64,000 nucleotides of DNA from Gillisia mitskevichiae (GCF_003634585.1 NZ_RBLG01000002.1:248001-312000), one strand, 5' to 3'. Shown: positions 18,930 through 27,758, counted from the stretch's first letter. The notes: generated by a model not told the origin, from the letters alone. Program-made: numbers and translations.

Positions 18930-20112
18930 TTTTACTGAAGATTAGAGAGGTACAATTCCCGCCAAAACCAAAAGAATTGGAAAGTACGTAATTAACAGAT
19001 TTATGCTTTAATTCGGTAATTGGGAGTAATCCTGATTCCTGCATTGGATTGAAAAAATTCAAATTTGGAAAAATTAAATTCTTTTGAAGAGATAATATAC
19101 TAAAAACCGCTTCTAATGCTCCTGCCGCTGCTAAAGTATGACCAGTAAAGGCTTTAGTAGAACTCAGGTCTGGAATTTTCGAACTGTATATTTGTTTAAT
19201 AGCATTGCTCTCTGAAAGATCATTGTTTCTGGTTGCAGTTCCATGGGCATTGATATAATCGATCTTTTCAACAGCTATTCCTGCTACTTCCAATGCGTCT
19301 TTCATCGCTCTATAAGCGCCCTCACCAGTTTCCGAAGACGCTGTTTGATGATAGGCATCATTAGCATTACCATAGCCAAGGACACGACCAATAATTTTTT
19401 TGTCTTTTGCTAAATGCTCAGCTTCCAAAACTAAGTAAGCAGCACCTTCTCCTAAATTAAGGCCATTTCTTGAATCATCAAAAGCTTTGCATTTTTCTTC
19501 AGAAAGGATCTTCAAAGAGTTAAATCCGTTTAAAGTGAATTTCGTAAGACAATCTGTTCCACCTACTATAACCCGGTCTAATTCCCCTGCCTTTATTAGT
19601 CTTGCTCCTAACATAATGGCATTAGCGCCAGAGGAACAGGCAGTACTAATAGTGGTGGTAAATCCTTTTATATTATGGTAATCTGAAATCTTTTTAGTAG
19701 TAAATCCAGGATGTTGTGCAGGGATAAATTGATGATGTGATTTAGAACTTTCATATTCTAAATAATATTTCTCTGTAGCATCCATTCCTCCTACACTAGA
19801 ACCAGATATAAAACCAGTACTTAGCAGCTCCTTTTCAGATAAGCCAGAAGATTTCATTGCTTCTTTAACCGCTGCAATTCCAAGAAGTGCAGCCCGCGTA
19901 TAGGAATGATCATTTGCAATTAGAAGGTTTTTTTCTAGGTTAAAGTTGGATATTTTCACTTCTCCAACAGGAAGATGGGTATGTTTGGTAATTAATATTT
20001 CAGGAAAAGAAATTCCATCCCTAGCATCAATTAAGGCCTTAAAATTTGCCTCTACCCCGTTGCCTAAGGCAGAAATAATTCCCATTCCTGTTACGGCAAC
20101 TCCTTTATTCAT
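18922..20112 (-). CDS. FabF-type beta-ketoacyl-ACP synthase (KS partner, ApeO-like)
   Basis: A 396-residue ketosynthase with an intact catalytic triad: Cys159 in STACSSGANAI, His290 in NAHGTATRNND and His325 in TGHTLAAAG. It condenses malonyl units onto the growing aryl polyene on the ACP. It lies 9 bases after the ACP gene and overlaps the degenerate chain-length factor gene, its probable heterodimer partner. FabF-like length and motifs are complete; the ApeO equivalence is inferred from context. Confidence 0.9.
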   Translation of the reverse strand: MNKGVAVTGMGIISALGNGVEANFKALIDARDGISFPEILITKHTHLPVGEVKISNFNLEKNLLIANDHSYTRAALLGIAAVKEAMKSSGLSEKELLSTGFISGSSVGGMDATEKYYLEYESSKSHHQFIPAQHPGFTTKKISDYHNIKGFTTTISTACSSGANAIMLGARLIKAGELDRVIVGGTDCLTKFTLNGFNSLKILSEEKCKAFDDSRNGLNLGEGAAYLVLEAEHLAKDKKIIGRVLGYGNANDAYHQTASSETGEGAYRAMKDALEVAGIAVEKIDYINAHGTATRNNDLSESNAIKQIYSSKIPDLSSTKAFTGHTLAAAGALEAVFSILSLQKNLIFPNLNFFNPMQESGLLPITELKHKSVNYVLSNSFGFGGNCTSLIFSKNE

Positions 20113-20115
20113 AGA

Positions 20116-20373
20116 TTATTTAGTTCGGTGAGACTCGATATATTCTGCCATTTTATTAATGGAAATAAAAATTTCTTTCCCTTGATTGGGATCTGTTAAT
20201 TTGATCCCGTAATCTTTTTCCAGCAATACAATTAATTCCAAGGCATCTATAGAATCTAACCCTAATCCGTCTCCAAAAAGGGAATCATCATTATCTATCT
20301 CTTCAATGCTTAGTTCTTCTAAATTAAGTTGTTCTATAATACTCTGTTTAAGCTCTGTGCGTAAATCACTCAT
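20116..20373 (-). CDS. Acyl carrier protein of the polyene locus
   Basis: A small acidic four-helix ACP of 85 residues. The phosphopantetheine site is the Ser in GLDSIDALEL (Ser41 from the ATG at 20373). I prefer this ATG to a TTG two codons upstream. It is the only ACP gene visible in the operon, whereas enterobacterial aryl-polyene loci usually carry two. It overlaps the 203-residue ketosynthase-like gene upstream by 8 bases. Confidence 0.92.
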   Translation of the reverse strand: MSDLRTELKQSIIEQLNLEELSIEEIDNDDSLFGDGLGLDSIDALELIVLLEKDYGIKLTDPNQGKEIFISINKMAEYIESHRTK

Positions 20374-20977
20374 TTTCAAATCTATATAATTCCTCTAAGT
20401 TAACTTTGGTAAACGGTATCTTTCCATTATTTGAAACCAGGCACAAAAGTACGTCATATTCGTCATTTTTTAGCTCTAACCACCCACAAACAACACTTGT
20501 AGCCTTTCCCGAATTCAGTAATCCTTCCGAATAATCTACTAACAAATCTGGATTGAATTTATCTTCAATAAAAAACACATTCTCGCTTTGCAGTTTATAT
20601 TTTATGCTAATTTCTCCAAGAACAATATTTGGCAAAGTATACACAAAAACTGCTGGAGAAACTATGTTTTCCATAGATCGCTGATGCTTAAGATCTATGT
20701 CGTGACTAGAGGACCTATTAGAAAATACTAAAGCCGTATCCTCTGTAAAATTTTGATTCTTTAGTAATAATGAGGCACCAAGAATCCCTAGTTTACATAA
20801 AGAATCCATTTTGTGATATTTTGGATAATTAAGCTCCAATTTCTTATAAGAATCTTTTAAAAATTGAGGGAAGCTAATTTCAGGATCAAAAGAAAGAATA
20901 GTCTCTTTTTTTTGAAGGAATTTTTCATTTTTAATTCTAATGGAATTTGTGATAAAATATGTTTTAGATCTATCCAT
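20366..20977 (-). CDS. Short ketosynthase-like accessory protein of the pigment locus
   Basis: A 203-residue protein, half the length of a ketosynthase. The middle segment VFVYTLPNIVLGEISIKYKLQSENVFF resembles the active-site-side strand/helix of FabF relatives (compare FIQSTHNTVGGQIALNLKCTG in the chain-length factor here), and CKLGILGASLLLK matches the preceding KS helix. No nucleophile Cys or His pair is present. Such truncated ketosynthase-like proteins recur in Bacteroidota flexirubin/aryl-polyene loci. A structural or priming role with a ketosynthase is plausible but unproven. The start codon overlaps the previous stop as TAATG. Confidence 0.7.
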   Translation of the reverse strand: MDRSKTYFITNSIRIKNEKFLQKKETILSFDPEISFPQFLKDSYKKLELNYPKYHKMDSLCKLGILGASLLLKNQNFTEDTALVFSNRSSSHDIDLKHQRSMENIVSPAVFVYTLPNIVLGEISIKYKLQSENVFFIEDKFNPDLLVDYSEGLLNSGKATSVVCGWLELKNDEYDVLLCLVSNNGKIPFTKVNLEELYRFENE

Positions 20978-22113
20978 TAAAACGCTTTTTTCAGGATCAT
21001 AGCTAAATTACAACCCCCAAAACCAGAAGCTGTTTTTAATGCTATTTTAAGTTCTCTCTTTTCTAATTTATCAATAATATTTATAGGTTTAGAAACTCCT
21101 AATTCTTCGAAATTAAGCGAAGGATATAACTCATTATTAAGCAATGAATGCTTGGTTAGAATTGTTTCTATTAATGCCGAAGCACCTAAGGTATGCCCAT
21201 AAAAACCTTTAAAACTATTTACAGGAACATGTTCTAAGCCCGCTCTATTAAAGGCAATAGCTTCCATTTCGTCATTAAATAAAGTAGCAGTGCCATGTGC
21301 AGATAAATAATCTATTTCTAAAGCTGCTAATTTTGCTTCTTTTAAAGCTAGCTGAATACTTTTATATAAACCTTCACCAGTTCTAGAAGGTCCAGAAATA
21401 TGATTGGCGTCATTCACTGTGGCATCTCCAACCAAACTTATATTATTAGCTTTTCTCTCCCTCCTACTTACCAAAATCGCCGCAGCTGCTTCTCCTAAAC
21501 TAATTCCATCTCTGTTTTTTGAAAAGGGTTTACAGGGTGTTGCACTTAATGCTTGAAAAGATTGAAATCCGGAAGTTACAAAGTCGGTAACTAAGTCGCC
21601 AGCAACAACTATAGCATCAGTAAATTTTCCTACCTGTATAAATCTTTTGGCAATTGCAACTGCAAGTCCTCCAGAAACACAAGCATTAGAAACAATAATT
21701 GGTTGAAGTTTGAAGCCGAAGAAATCCTGAATGATCTTAGCTAAGGAAATTAAACTTGCCCGATCTTTAGAAAAATTTCGGGAATCACCTAAAAGATCTA
21801 CATTCCCTTTAGTACTCGAAATAACAAGCCCTGTTTCTGAAAGATCTAACTGATTATTATTTAAAACACTTTGAATTGAAAGCAGCATCATTTGCTCCAA
21901 TTTGGTGAATTTACTTGAGTCTCCTATCTTAGAAAAGTGCTCGGCTAATAGAGATTTGTCTACGATACCAGCATAAAAACCACCGTTTAAAAACCTTGAG
22001 TTTTCGTGAAAATGAAGTCCAGAGACCCCTGCTTTAATCGCTTTTATGTTTTCTGAAGTAGAAAAACCAAGTGGAGAGATAATTGAATCTTCCTGTAATA
22101 AAATATCCATCAT
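20977..22113 (-). CDS. FabF-type beta-ketoacyl synthase, second active copy (ApeR-like)
   Basis: A 378-residue ketosynthase with Cys145 in SNACVSGGLA, His273 in SAHGTATLFND and His307 in YGHTLGASALIE, so catalysis should be intact. It differs from the 396-residue enzyme around the active site (NACVSG versus TACSSG), which suggests a different substrate, for instance the first condensation on the aryl starter. It directly abuts the thioesterase gene. The assignment as the third ketosynthase (ApeR-like) is by context. Confidence 0.85.
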   Translation of the reverse strand: MMDILLQEDSIISPLGFSTSENIKAIKAGVSGLHFHENSRFLNGGFYAGIVDKSLLAEHFSKIGDSSKFTKLEQMMLLSIQSVLNNNQLDLSETGLVISSTKGNVDLLGDSRNFSKDRASLISLAKIIQDFFGFKLQPIIVSNACVSGGLAVAIAKRFIQVGKFTDAIVVAGDLVTDFVTSGFQSFQALSATPCKPFSKNRDGISLGEAAAAILVSRRERKANNISLVGDATVNDANHISGPSRTGEGLYKSIQLALKEAKLAALEIDYLSAHGTATLFNDEMEAIAFNRAGLEHVPVNSFKGFYGHTLGASALIETILTKHSLLNNELYPSLNFEELGVSKPINIIDKLEKRELKIALKTASGFGGCNLAMILKKAF

Positions 22114-22533
22114 TTAGATCAAGCCCATTTTCTTTTTCCAATCTAAGAAAAACGGTGGATTAATCAATACAAGTTCTTTGCTTTCATTTAGAAAAACTTG
22201 AGTTGTTTCTCCCACGCAAACCAATTTATCCCCTTTAAAGATCTTATAAGTAAATACAAGTTTAGCTGAATCTGCAGGTTGGAAGCAAGTTTCTACCTCG
22301 AAAGTATCTCCGTATTGCAAAGGCAATTTATGCTCGCAACTAGATTTTACTATTGGTGTAGCAAAGCCATGTTGCTTCATATCTAAGTACGAGATGCCAT
22401 GTTTAATACAAAGCGCCTCCCGACCATCTTCAAAATATTTTAAATAATTCCCGTGCCAAACGATTTGTAGAGGATCACATTCATTAAATCTTACTTTAAG
22501 TTGAATTCGGGATTTAAGAGTCGTTGGGGACAT
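22114..22533 (-). CDS. Hotdog acyl-thioesterase (4HBT/YbgC type)
   Basis: A 139-residue single hotdog domain of the 4-hydroxybenzoyl-CoA/YbgC thioesterase class. The signature VRFNECDPLQIVWHGNYLKYFEDGREAL carries the conserved Asp in the CDP turn and the WHGNY motif. It probably releases the aryl-polyene chain, or edits wrongly primed CoA/ACP thioesters. It abuts both neighbours with no gap. Confidence 0.85.
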   Translation of the reverse strand: MSPTTLKSRIQLKVRFNECDPLQIVWHGNYLKYFEDGREALCIKHGISYLDMKQHGFATPIVKSSCEHKLPLQYGDTFEVETCFQPADSAKLVFTYKIFKGDKLVCVGETTQVFLNESKELVLINPPFFLDWKKKMGLI

Positions 22534-22983
22534 TTATTCTACCGTTACAGTTTTCATTTCTGAAGTTGCTATCACTTCATCATTTTCATTTCTAGTTTCA
22601 GCAACTACTAAAGTTACACCCATAACTTCTTTTAGAATTATAACATTTGTAATAAGTTTGGTAGATACTTTAGGTAAGGTTTTTATTTCTATGGCTTTTA
22701 TAGCGCCAATAAATCCTGTTTTAGGCTTATCTAATCCAGATAAATATCCTTGATATCCACGGTGTAAAGACATACTTTGGGCCATATGTTCTATAAGGCC
22801 AGCTTCAGAAAAAAAGCCTTTTTCCACCAATATATTATCTGCGGGAATTACAAATCCTGTTTTCCCAGTTAATGCGGTATATTCAAATAAAGAATCTACC
22901 ATTACAAATGGTGGTTTCTGCGGTATAAGCTGAATAATTCTTTGAGGATCTAGAATAGGTTCTTGTAATAAATTTTGTTCCAT
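22534..22983 (-). CDS. Hotdog 3-hydroxyacyl-ACP dehydratase, ApeP type
   Basis: A 149-residue hotdog protein of the FabA/FabZ superfamily: IQLIPQKPPFVMVDSLFEY at the front and GLIEHMAQSMSLHRGYQGYL where the dehydratase central helix carries the acidic catalytic residue. This pattern is the one seen in the second (ApeP-like) dehydratase of aryl-polyene loci. Together with the 122-residue FabZ-like protein it could supply the two dehydratase subunits. It starts 6 bases after the acyltransferase gene. Confidence 0.8.
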   Translation of the reverse strand: MEQNLLQEPILDPQRIIQLIPQKPPFVMVDSLFEYTALTGKTGFVIPADNILVEKGFFSEAGLIEHMAQSMSLHRGYQGYLSGLDKPKTGFIGAIKAIEIKTLPKVSTKLITNVIILKEVMGVTLVVAETRNENDEVIATSEMKTVTVE

Positions 22984-22989
22984 AAAAGT

Positions 22990-23868
22990 TTAATTGAAAT
23001 CATTCCAATAATCGTAATAATTATACCACTGATGCGGGTATTTTCTCACCATGCCTTCCAAGTCTCTAAGATAGGCTTTTAATAATTCTTTTGATGAGTC
23101 TGCAGGGCCTTCAAAGGATCGCGCATAGAAATGATAATGAAAATCTTTTTCTCTCATTATATGCACAAATAATACAGGGATCTGGTTTCTTGCAGCAAGT
23201 TTAAAAGGACCTTGCGGGAATTTGGCAGGTTTACCAAGTAACTTTTCAGTATATGTTTTGGCGTCTTTATAAAACCGGTCTGCTGCAAAAACTAAAAGTT
23301 CATTTTTCTTTAAAGCGTCATTCATTAAAAAAATATGAGAAAGATCGTCCTTTAAAATAATTGTTTTTATAGCAGCCTTCCCCGTAACCGATTCTAAATA
23401 ATTCTTGATCTCCTTATGTTCTAGATCTGTCATGATCAAATTCACGACCGCAGAGTCATGCTTATCACTAAAAAAATGTTGAGCCAAATTAAAGTTCCCT
23501 ATATGTGCGGTTAAAAGAATTCCTCCTTTTTTCTTCGCTAGTAGGGTATTAATATGATGAATTCCATCGAACTCAAAACTGAATTTATTTTTTAAGCCAA
23601 CTCCAATAGCCACACGATCCAATTGGATCCTTCCAAAGGTAAAATAACTTCTATAAACCTGAAAAACGGAATTTAAAACGGAATAATTTAACCTCTTTTT
23701 AAAAAGGTAATACGTGCTTTTTGTAGATTTAAATGAAAATATTATGAAATATGCAGCTACAAACAGAAGCACAAAATAAGAGGCATAGAGCCCAAAGGTT
23801 TTTATAATAAAAACATAGATCCTAAATCCTAGAACGGTCCCTCTAGATTGCCCTTTCCATTCTGCCAT
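22990..23868 (-). CDS. LpxL/HtrB-like lysophospholipid acyltransferase
   Basis: A 292-residue membrane-associated acyltransferase of the LpxL/HtrB family, with the N-terminal WKGQSRGTVLGFRIYVFIIKTFG block and a helix at 28-48. The family motif H-x4-D/E appears as HIGNFN: His122 is present but the acidic residue is Asn127. APDRF-like AADRFYKDAKTYT and KFPQGPFKLA follow as in LpxL. In aryl-polyene/flexirubin loci this protein is thought to attach the pigment acyl chain to its lipid partner. The changed residue raises the question whether this copy is active. Confidence 0.8.
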   Translation of the reverse strand: MAEWKGQSRGTVLGFRIYVFIIKTFGLYASYFVLLFVAAYFIIFSFKSTKSTYYLFKKRLNYSVLNSVFQVYRSYFTFGRIQLDRVAIGVGLKNKFSFEFDGIHHINTLLAKKKGGILLTAHIGNFNLAQHFFSDKHDSAVVNLIMTDLEHKEIKNYLESVTGKAAIKTIILKDDLSHIFLMNDALKKNELLVFAADRFYKDAKTYTEKLLGKPAKFPQGPFKLAARNQIPVLFVHIMREKDFHYHFYARSFEGPADSSKELLKAYLRDLEGMVRKYPHQWYNYYDYWNDFN

Positions 23869-23870
23869 AG

Positions 23871-24608
23871 TTAAGAATACAATCCGCCATTTATATTGAT
23901 CACCTCTCCAGTAATATAAGATGACTTTTCTGAAGCTAGAAAGGAAACAAGATTTGCCACTTCCTCTGTTTCTCCAAATCTATTTAATGGAATCATTTTT
24001 TTAAGAGTGGTTTCATCAAAATCTGCAGTCATATCAGACTTTATAAAACCTGGTGCTACGGCATTTACTGTCACTTTTCTTTTTCCAATTTCTTGAGCTA
24101 AAGCTTTCGTAGCAGCGATCACAGCTCCTTTTGCGGCAGAATAGTTTACTTGTCCTGGGTTTCCTTTAAGTCCAGACAAGGAAACTATATTTATTATGCG
24201 ACCATAACGTTGAGTTAGCATGTTTTTTAAAACTGCCTGAGAACAATTGTAAAATCCATTAAGAGAGGTGTTTATAACAGAATGCCAATCTTCTAGCTTT
24301 GTCCATATAAATAAACCATCTTTAGCAATTCCAGCATTATTTATAAGTACTTCAATAGTGCATTCCGGATTATTAATTATCCATTCTCCTATTGTTCCTG
24401 AAACTTCTTCAGTATTAGAAACATTAAATTTTAGAAGTTCACAACGTACGTTTTTTTCAATAATAGATTTCTGCGTTTCTAATGCAGCATTTTCATTAGA
24501 ATTAAAATTCAGCAGGATATTGTAACCTAGATCTTCAGCAAGTTTAAGCGCAATGGCCTTCCCAATTCCTCGGGATCCTCCAGTTACTAAAGCATATTTT
24601 AATTTCAT
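23871..24608 (-). CDS. FabG-like 3-oxoacyl-ACP reductase (SDR), ApeQ-type
   Basis: Short-chain dehydrogenase of 245 residues. The NAD(P) motif is TGGSRGIG (residues 9-16), NNAG is at 90-93, and the catalytic Ser143, Tyr156 and Lys160 are present in VSLSG and YSAAK. It reduces the 3-oxo group after each condensation. It lies second in the operon, 32 bases after the ammonia-lyase gene and 2 before the acyltransferase gene. Confidence 0.9.
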   Translation of the reverse strand: MKLKYALVTGGSRGIGKAIALKLAEDLGYNILLNFNSNENAALETQKSIIEKNVRCELLKFNVSNTEEVSGTIGEWIINNPECTIEVLINNAGIAKDGLFIWTKLEDWHSVINTSLNGFYNCSQAVLKNMLTQRYGRIINIVSLSGLKGNPGQVNYSAAKGAVIAATKALAQEIGKRKVTVNAVAPGFIKSDMTADFDETTLKKMIPLNRFGETEEVANLVSFLASEKSSYITGEVININGGLYS

Positions 24609-24640
24609 TGAAAAGTTTTAAATATAAATACTTGCCTTGA

Positions 24641-26179
24641 TTAAATTTTATAGGCGTCCTGAGTTTTAATAAATTCTTTAATTAATTCCTGAATTTTATA
24701 AAGTGGGAAGTCTTCCTTTATCTCTGGAACTATTTTATCCAAGATTTCAAATTTTTCTCGAGTAAGCGTAGATAAGTGTTCTTTTATATCGAGATGTCTC
24801 AATGCCTGAACTATAGTTAGTAGCTCGACACTTAATACCTCAAATGCATTATCTATAACTGTTTTAGTTACAGTAGCAGCATTGGTTCCCATACTCACAA
24901 TATCTTGATTATCATTATTATTTGGAATACTGTGAACATACATAGAATTTGAAAGCATTTGGTTCTCTGCTGTTGTAGAGACCGCACAAAACTGCGCACC
25001 CTGCATCCCAAAGTTAAGACCAAGTACCCCTAAATTCACAAAAGGTGGTAAAATATTATTAAGACGATCGTTCAATAGATAATTTAATTGACGCTCTGCA
25101 AGCATGGTTAATTTAGTAACCACCAATTTAAGCTTGTCCATTTCTAGCGAGACATAATCTCCATGAAAATTCCCTCCATGATATACCTGCTTTCTTTCCA
25201 CATCTATAATAGGATTGTCGTTGGCAGAATTCACCTCTTCTAGTAATATCTTTTGAGTATGTTCTATCGTATCGTAAACGGGTCCTAGAATTTGCGGGAC
25301 ACAGCGTAAACTATAATATTCCTGAACCTTTTCTTCGAAATATTCGCTTTCAGGATTTTTTCCGCTGTATAAATGTTCATTTCTATCTCGGGTAAGAGAA
25401 GAATCTTTTAGATGAGTTCTCATTTTCTTAGCTACTTCTTGTTGGCCAACATGAAGTTTTGTTCCATTTAATTCAGAAGATAAATGATCGTCATAAGCTT
25501 CAACAATTTCATTGATCGCCGAAGAACAGAATATAGACCAGTTGAGTAACCTTTTTGCGTAAATAACATTTACGATCCCAATCCCCGTCATTGCAGAAGT
25601 TCCATTCATCAATGCTAAACCTTCCCTTTGTTCAATTTTAATTGGTTGTATATTTTCTTCTGAAAAAACTTCTGCTGTCTTCCTTTTTTCTCCTTTAAAA
25701 TATACTTCACCTTCCCCAATAAGCACTAACGCCAAATGTGCCAATTGTACCAGATCTCCGGAAGCTCCTACTCCCCCATGTTCAAAAATCAAAGGAGTAA
25801 TATCTTTATTTATAAGATTCTGCATGGTTTCTACTACAGAAGCATGTACGCCAGATTTACCGAGAGCCAAAGTATTTAATCTAGCAAGCATTAAGGATTT
25901 TACATATAATGGCTCCATAGGTTTCCCCATTCCTGAAGCATGGCTTCTTATAAGATTATATTGTAATTTCTGTCTATCCTTGTCTTTGATCTTATACTGA
26001 GCCATCGGCCCAAATCCTGTATTTACTCCATAAATCACTTTATTTTTAGAAAATTCCTCTAAAAATTTGAAGCTTATAGACATACGCTCCATTATTGATG
26101 GATCTAATGTTATTTTAGAATCTTCAAAAAGGACTTCATAAAAATTATTAAAATCAAGAGCTGTTGTAATTTGGAGCAT
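24641..26179 (-). CDS. Tyrosine ammonia-lyase (HAL/PAL family)
   Basis: MIO-dependent aromatic amino-acid lyase that deaminates L-tyrosine to 4-coumarate, the starter of the aryl polyene. The catalytic Tyr in VIYGVNTGFGPMAQY and the self-cyclising Ala-Ser-Gly in GGVGASGDLVQL are both present. The stretch LQYNLIRSHASGMGKP, including the SH selectivity pair, matches the Flavobacterium johnsoniae tyrosine ammonia-lyase from memory. A longer TTG-started frame exists (to 26242), but it would overlap a promoter-like TACATTTG; the ATG at 26179 gives 512 residues, the family length. It is the first gene of the operon. Confidence 0.88.
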   Translation of the reverse strand: MLQITTALDFNNFYEVLFEDSKITLDPSIMERMSISFKFLEEFSKNKVIYGVNTGFGPMAQYKIKDKDRQKLQYNLIRSHASGMGKPMEPLYVKSLMLARLNTLALGKSGVHASVVETMQNLINKDITPLIFEHGGVGASGDLVQLAHLALVLIGEGEVYFKGEKRKTAEVFSEENIQPIKIEQREGLALMNGTSAMTGIGIVNVIYAKRLLNWSIFCSSAINEIVEAYDDHLSSELNGTKLHVGQQEVAKKMRTHLKDSSLTRDRNEHLYSGKNPESEYFEEKVQEYYSLRCVPQILGPVYDTIEHTQKILLEEVNSANDNPIIDVERKQVYHGGNFHGDYVSLEMDKLKLVVTKLTMLAERQLNYLLNDRLNNILPPFVNLGVLGLNFGMQGAQFCAVSTTAENQMLSNSMYVHSIPNNNDNQDIVSMGTNAATVTKTVIDNAFEVLSVELLTIVQALRHLDIKEHLSTLTREKFEILDKIVPEIKEDFPLYKIQELIKEFIKTQDAYKI

Positions 26180-26239
26180 ACGATAGAAATCCAGGATTAT
26201 TAGTAGTGTATCCTTTGCAGGAACTGTTAATTCTCTTAA

Positions 26240-26247
26240 CAAATGTA
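26240..26247 (-). promoter_or_regulatory. Candidate -7 element for the pigment operon
   Basis: On the minus strand TACATTTG matches the Bacteroidota -7 consensus TAnnTTTG. No convincing TTTG is found at the right -33 distance. Transcription would start near 26233, between the upstream TTG and the ATG at 26179. This supports the shorter ammonia-lyase start. Confidence 0.35.
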
Positions 26248-26274
26248 CTATATTTACAACGCAAATGAAATGGA

Positions 26275-27513
26275 ATGAAAAAGGAAATTTCAGAAATTCT
26301 TATAATTGGTGCGGGTCCTTCGGGAATGGTCTCAGCCTCTTATCTTCATAATCAAGGAATAAAGGTTTTGGTCGTAGAAAAATCTATTTTCCCCAGATTC
26401 CAGATCGGGGAGAGTTTGATTCCGCAGTGCATGGATAATTTGGAAGAAGCAGGCTTATTAGAGGCCGTTAAAAATGCTGGTTTTCAAAAGAAATTTGGAG
26501 CCCGGTTTATTAAAGATGAAAAAATTGGAGAATTTAATTTCTCTGAAAAATATGGCGAGGGTTGGGATTGGACCTGGCAGGTTCCCAGAGCAGACTTTGA
26601 TCATTGTTTGGCATTAGAAGCTCAAAAGAAAGGTGTTAAGATCTTGTTTGATACTGAAGTAATTAATGTTGAGTTTAAAGAAGGTCATTCTACCACTATA
26701 GTAAGAAACTCGAATGGAGAGCTTACAGAGATTCAGGCAAATTTCATTATAGATTCCAGTGGATTTGGGCGAGTATTGGCAAAACAATTAAAATTGGAAG
26801 CGCCACCCCAAATTGCTGCACATTCTTCAATATTTACTCATATAGAAGAACCCGATCGCCCTTCAGGAAAAGAAGGAGAAATTATAACCTTTGAGGTTTT
26901 AGAAACACAAGTTTGGTTTTGGTATTTCCCATTCTCTAATGGTAATTCTAGCTTGGGTTTTGTTGCACCTACACATTGGTTCGAGCAATTTTCCAAAGAT
27001 CCTGATGTTGCAATGAGGGAAATGATGAATAAGCTTAAATTTTATAATAATAGATTTACAGATCACGCTTTTATATTCAAGCCAATTAAGGTAGAAAACA
27101 TAAGTAGAAATGTCACTCAACTATATGGAAAAGGGTTTGTACTTACCGGCAATAGTGCCGAATTTTTAGATCCTGTTTTTTCTTCTGGGGTATCCTTTGC
27201 CACCGCATCTGGATTACTAGCTGCGAAATTGATTATTAAAGAGAGAAATGGTGAGAAGGTTAATTGGGAAAATGAGTATGTAAATTATATCAAGGAAGGC
27301 GTGCTTGTTTTTTCGAGTTATGTGAAAGAGTGGTATTCAGGGAATCTTCAAAAGATCATTTTTCATCGCCATCCTAATCCAGAAATTAAAAAACAAATTT
27401 GTGCTGTTCTAGCAGGTTATGTTTGGGATAAGACTAATCCTTTTGTGAAAAAACACGAACATATACTTCAAAATTTATCCAAATTAATAGAATTAGAAGA
27501 GGCATCTCACTAA
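26275..27513 (+). CDS. FAD-dependent oxidoreductase of the pigment locus (halogenase/monooxygenase fold)
   Basis: A 412-residue flavoprotein of the geranylgeranyl-reductase/tryptophan-halogenase superfamily. An N-terminal dinucleotide motif (IIGAGPSGMVSA, residues 11-22) is followed by FPRFQIGESLIP, WTWQVPRADFD and the second FAD motif GNSAEFLDPVFSSGVSFA. Close relatives sit in flexirubin loci, divergent from the main operon as here. Ring hydroxylation, chlorination or a redox step on the polyene are all possible; the WxWxIP halogenase motif is only approximate (WTWQVP), so I do not call a halogenase. Confidence 0.8.
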   Translation: MKKEISEILIIGAGPSGMVSASYLHNQGIKVLVVEKSIFPRFQIGESLIPQCMDNLEEAGLLEAVKNAGFQKKFGARFIKDEKIGEFNFSEKYGEGWDWTWQVPRADFDHCLALEAQKKGVKILFDTEVINVEFKEGHSTTIVRNSNGELTEIQANFIIDSSGFGRVLAKQLKLEAPPQIAAHSSIFTHIEEPDRPSGKEGEIITFEVLETQVWFWYFPFSNGNSSLGFVAPTHWFEQFSKDPDVAMREMMNKLKFYNNRFTDHAFIFKPIKVENISRNVTQLYGKGFVLTGNSAEFLDPVFSSGVSFATASGLLAAKLIIKERNGEKVNWENEYVNYIKEGVLVFSSYVKEWYSGNLQKIIFHRHPNPEIKKQICAVLAGYVWDKTNPFVKKHEHILQNLSKLIELEEASH

Positions 27514-27602
27514 AGTTTATAATTTTTTTTGAGGTTAATTTTCTGAGTCCGACCCTTTTAATTAAAACTTAGAATTTTTATGTTGAAAAAAGGCATAAAA
27601 GG

Positions 27603-27634
27603 TTTGGATTGTTAATAGGTAAAAGTTAGATTTG
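27603..27634 (+). promoter_or_regulatory. Promoter of the tRNA-Ser/tRNA-Pro unit
   Basis: TTTG at 27603-27606 and TAGATTTG at 27627-27634 are separated by 20 bases, a near-perfect Bacteroidota promoter. Transcription would start near 27641, about 33 bases before tRNA-Ser. Confidence 0.75.
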
Positions 27635-27673
27635 CAACCGCAAAATAATTGCAATAAGTTCTTACAATTTAAC

Positions 27674-27758
27674 GGAGAGTTGCCAGAGTGGTTAATGGAG
27701 CAGTTTGCTAAACTGTCGACGAGCAATTGTCGCATGAGTTCGAATCTCATACTCTCCG
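27674..27758 (+). tRNA. tRNA-Ser (anticodon GCT)
   Basis: An 85-nt class II tRNA. The acceptor arms GGAGAGT and ACTCTCC pair perfectly, with discriminator G. The anticodon GCT is at 27707-27709, a long variable arm follows (GTCGACGAGCAATTGTCGC), and the T arm carries GTTCGAATC. CCA is not encoded. It reads AGC/AGU codons and is cotranscribed with tRNA-Pro 28 bases downstream. Confidence 0.96.

Noticed and set aside
26275-27513. Flavin-dependent halogenase
   Set aside because: The fold fits, but the WxWxIP motif is only approximate and the sequence equally fits other reductases or monooxygenases of the superfamily.
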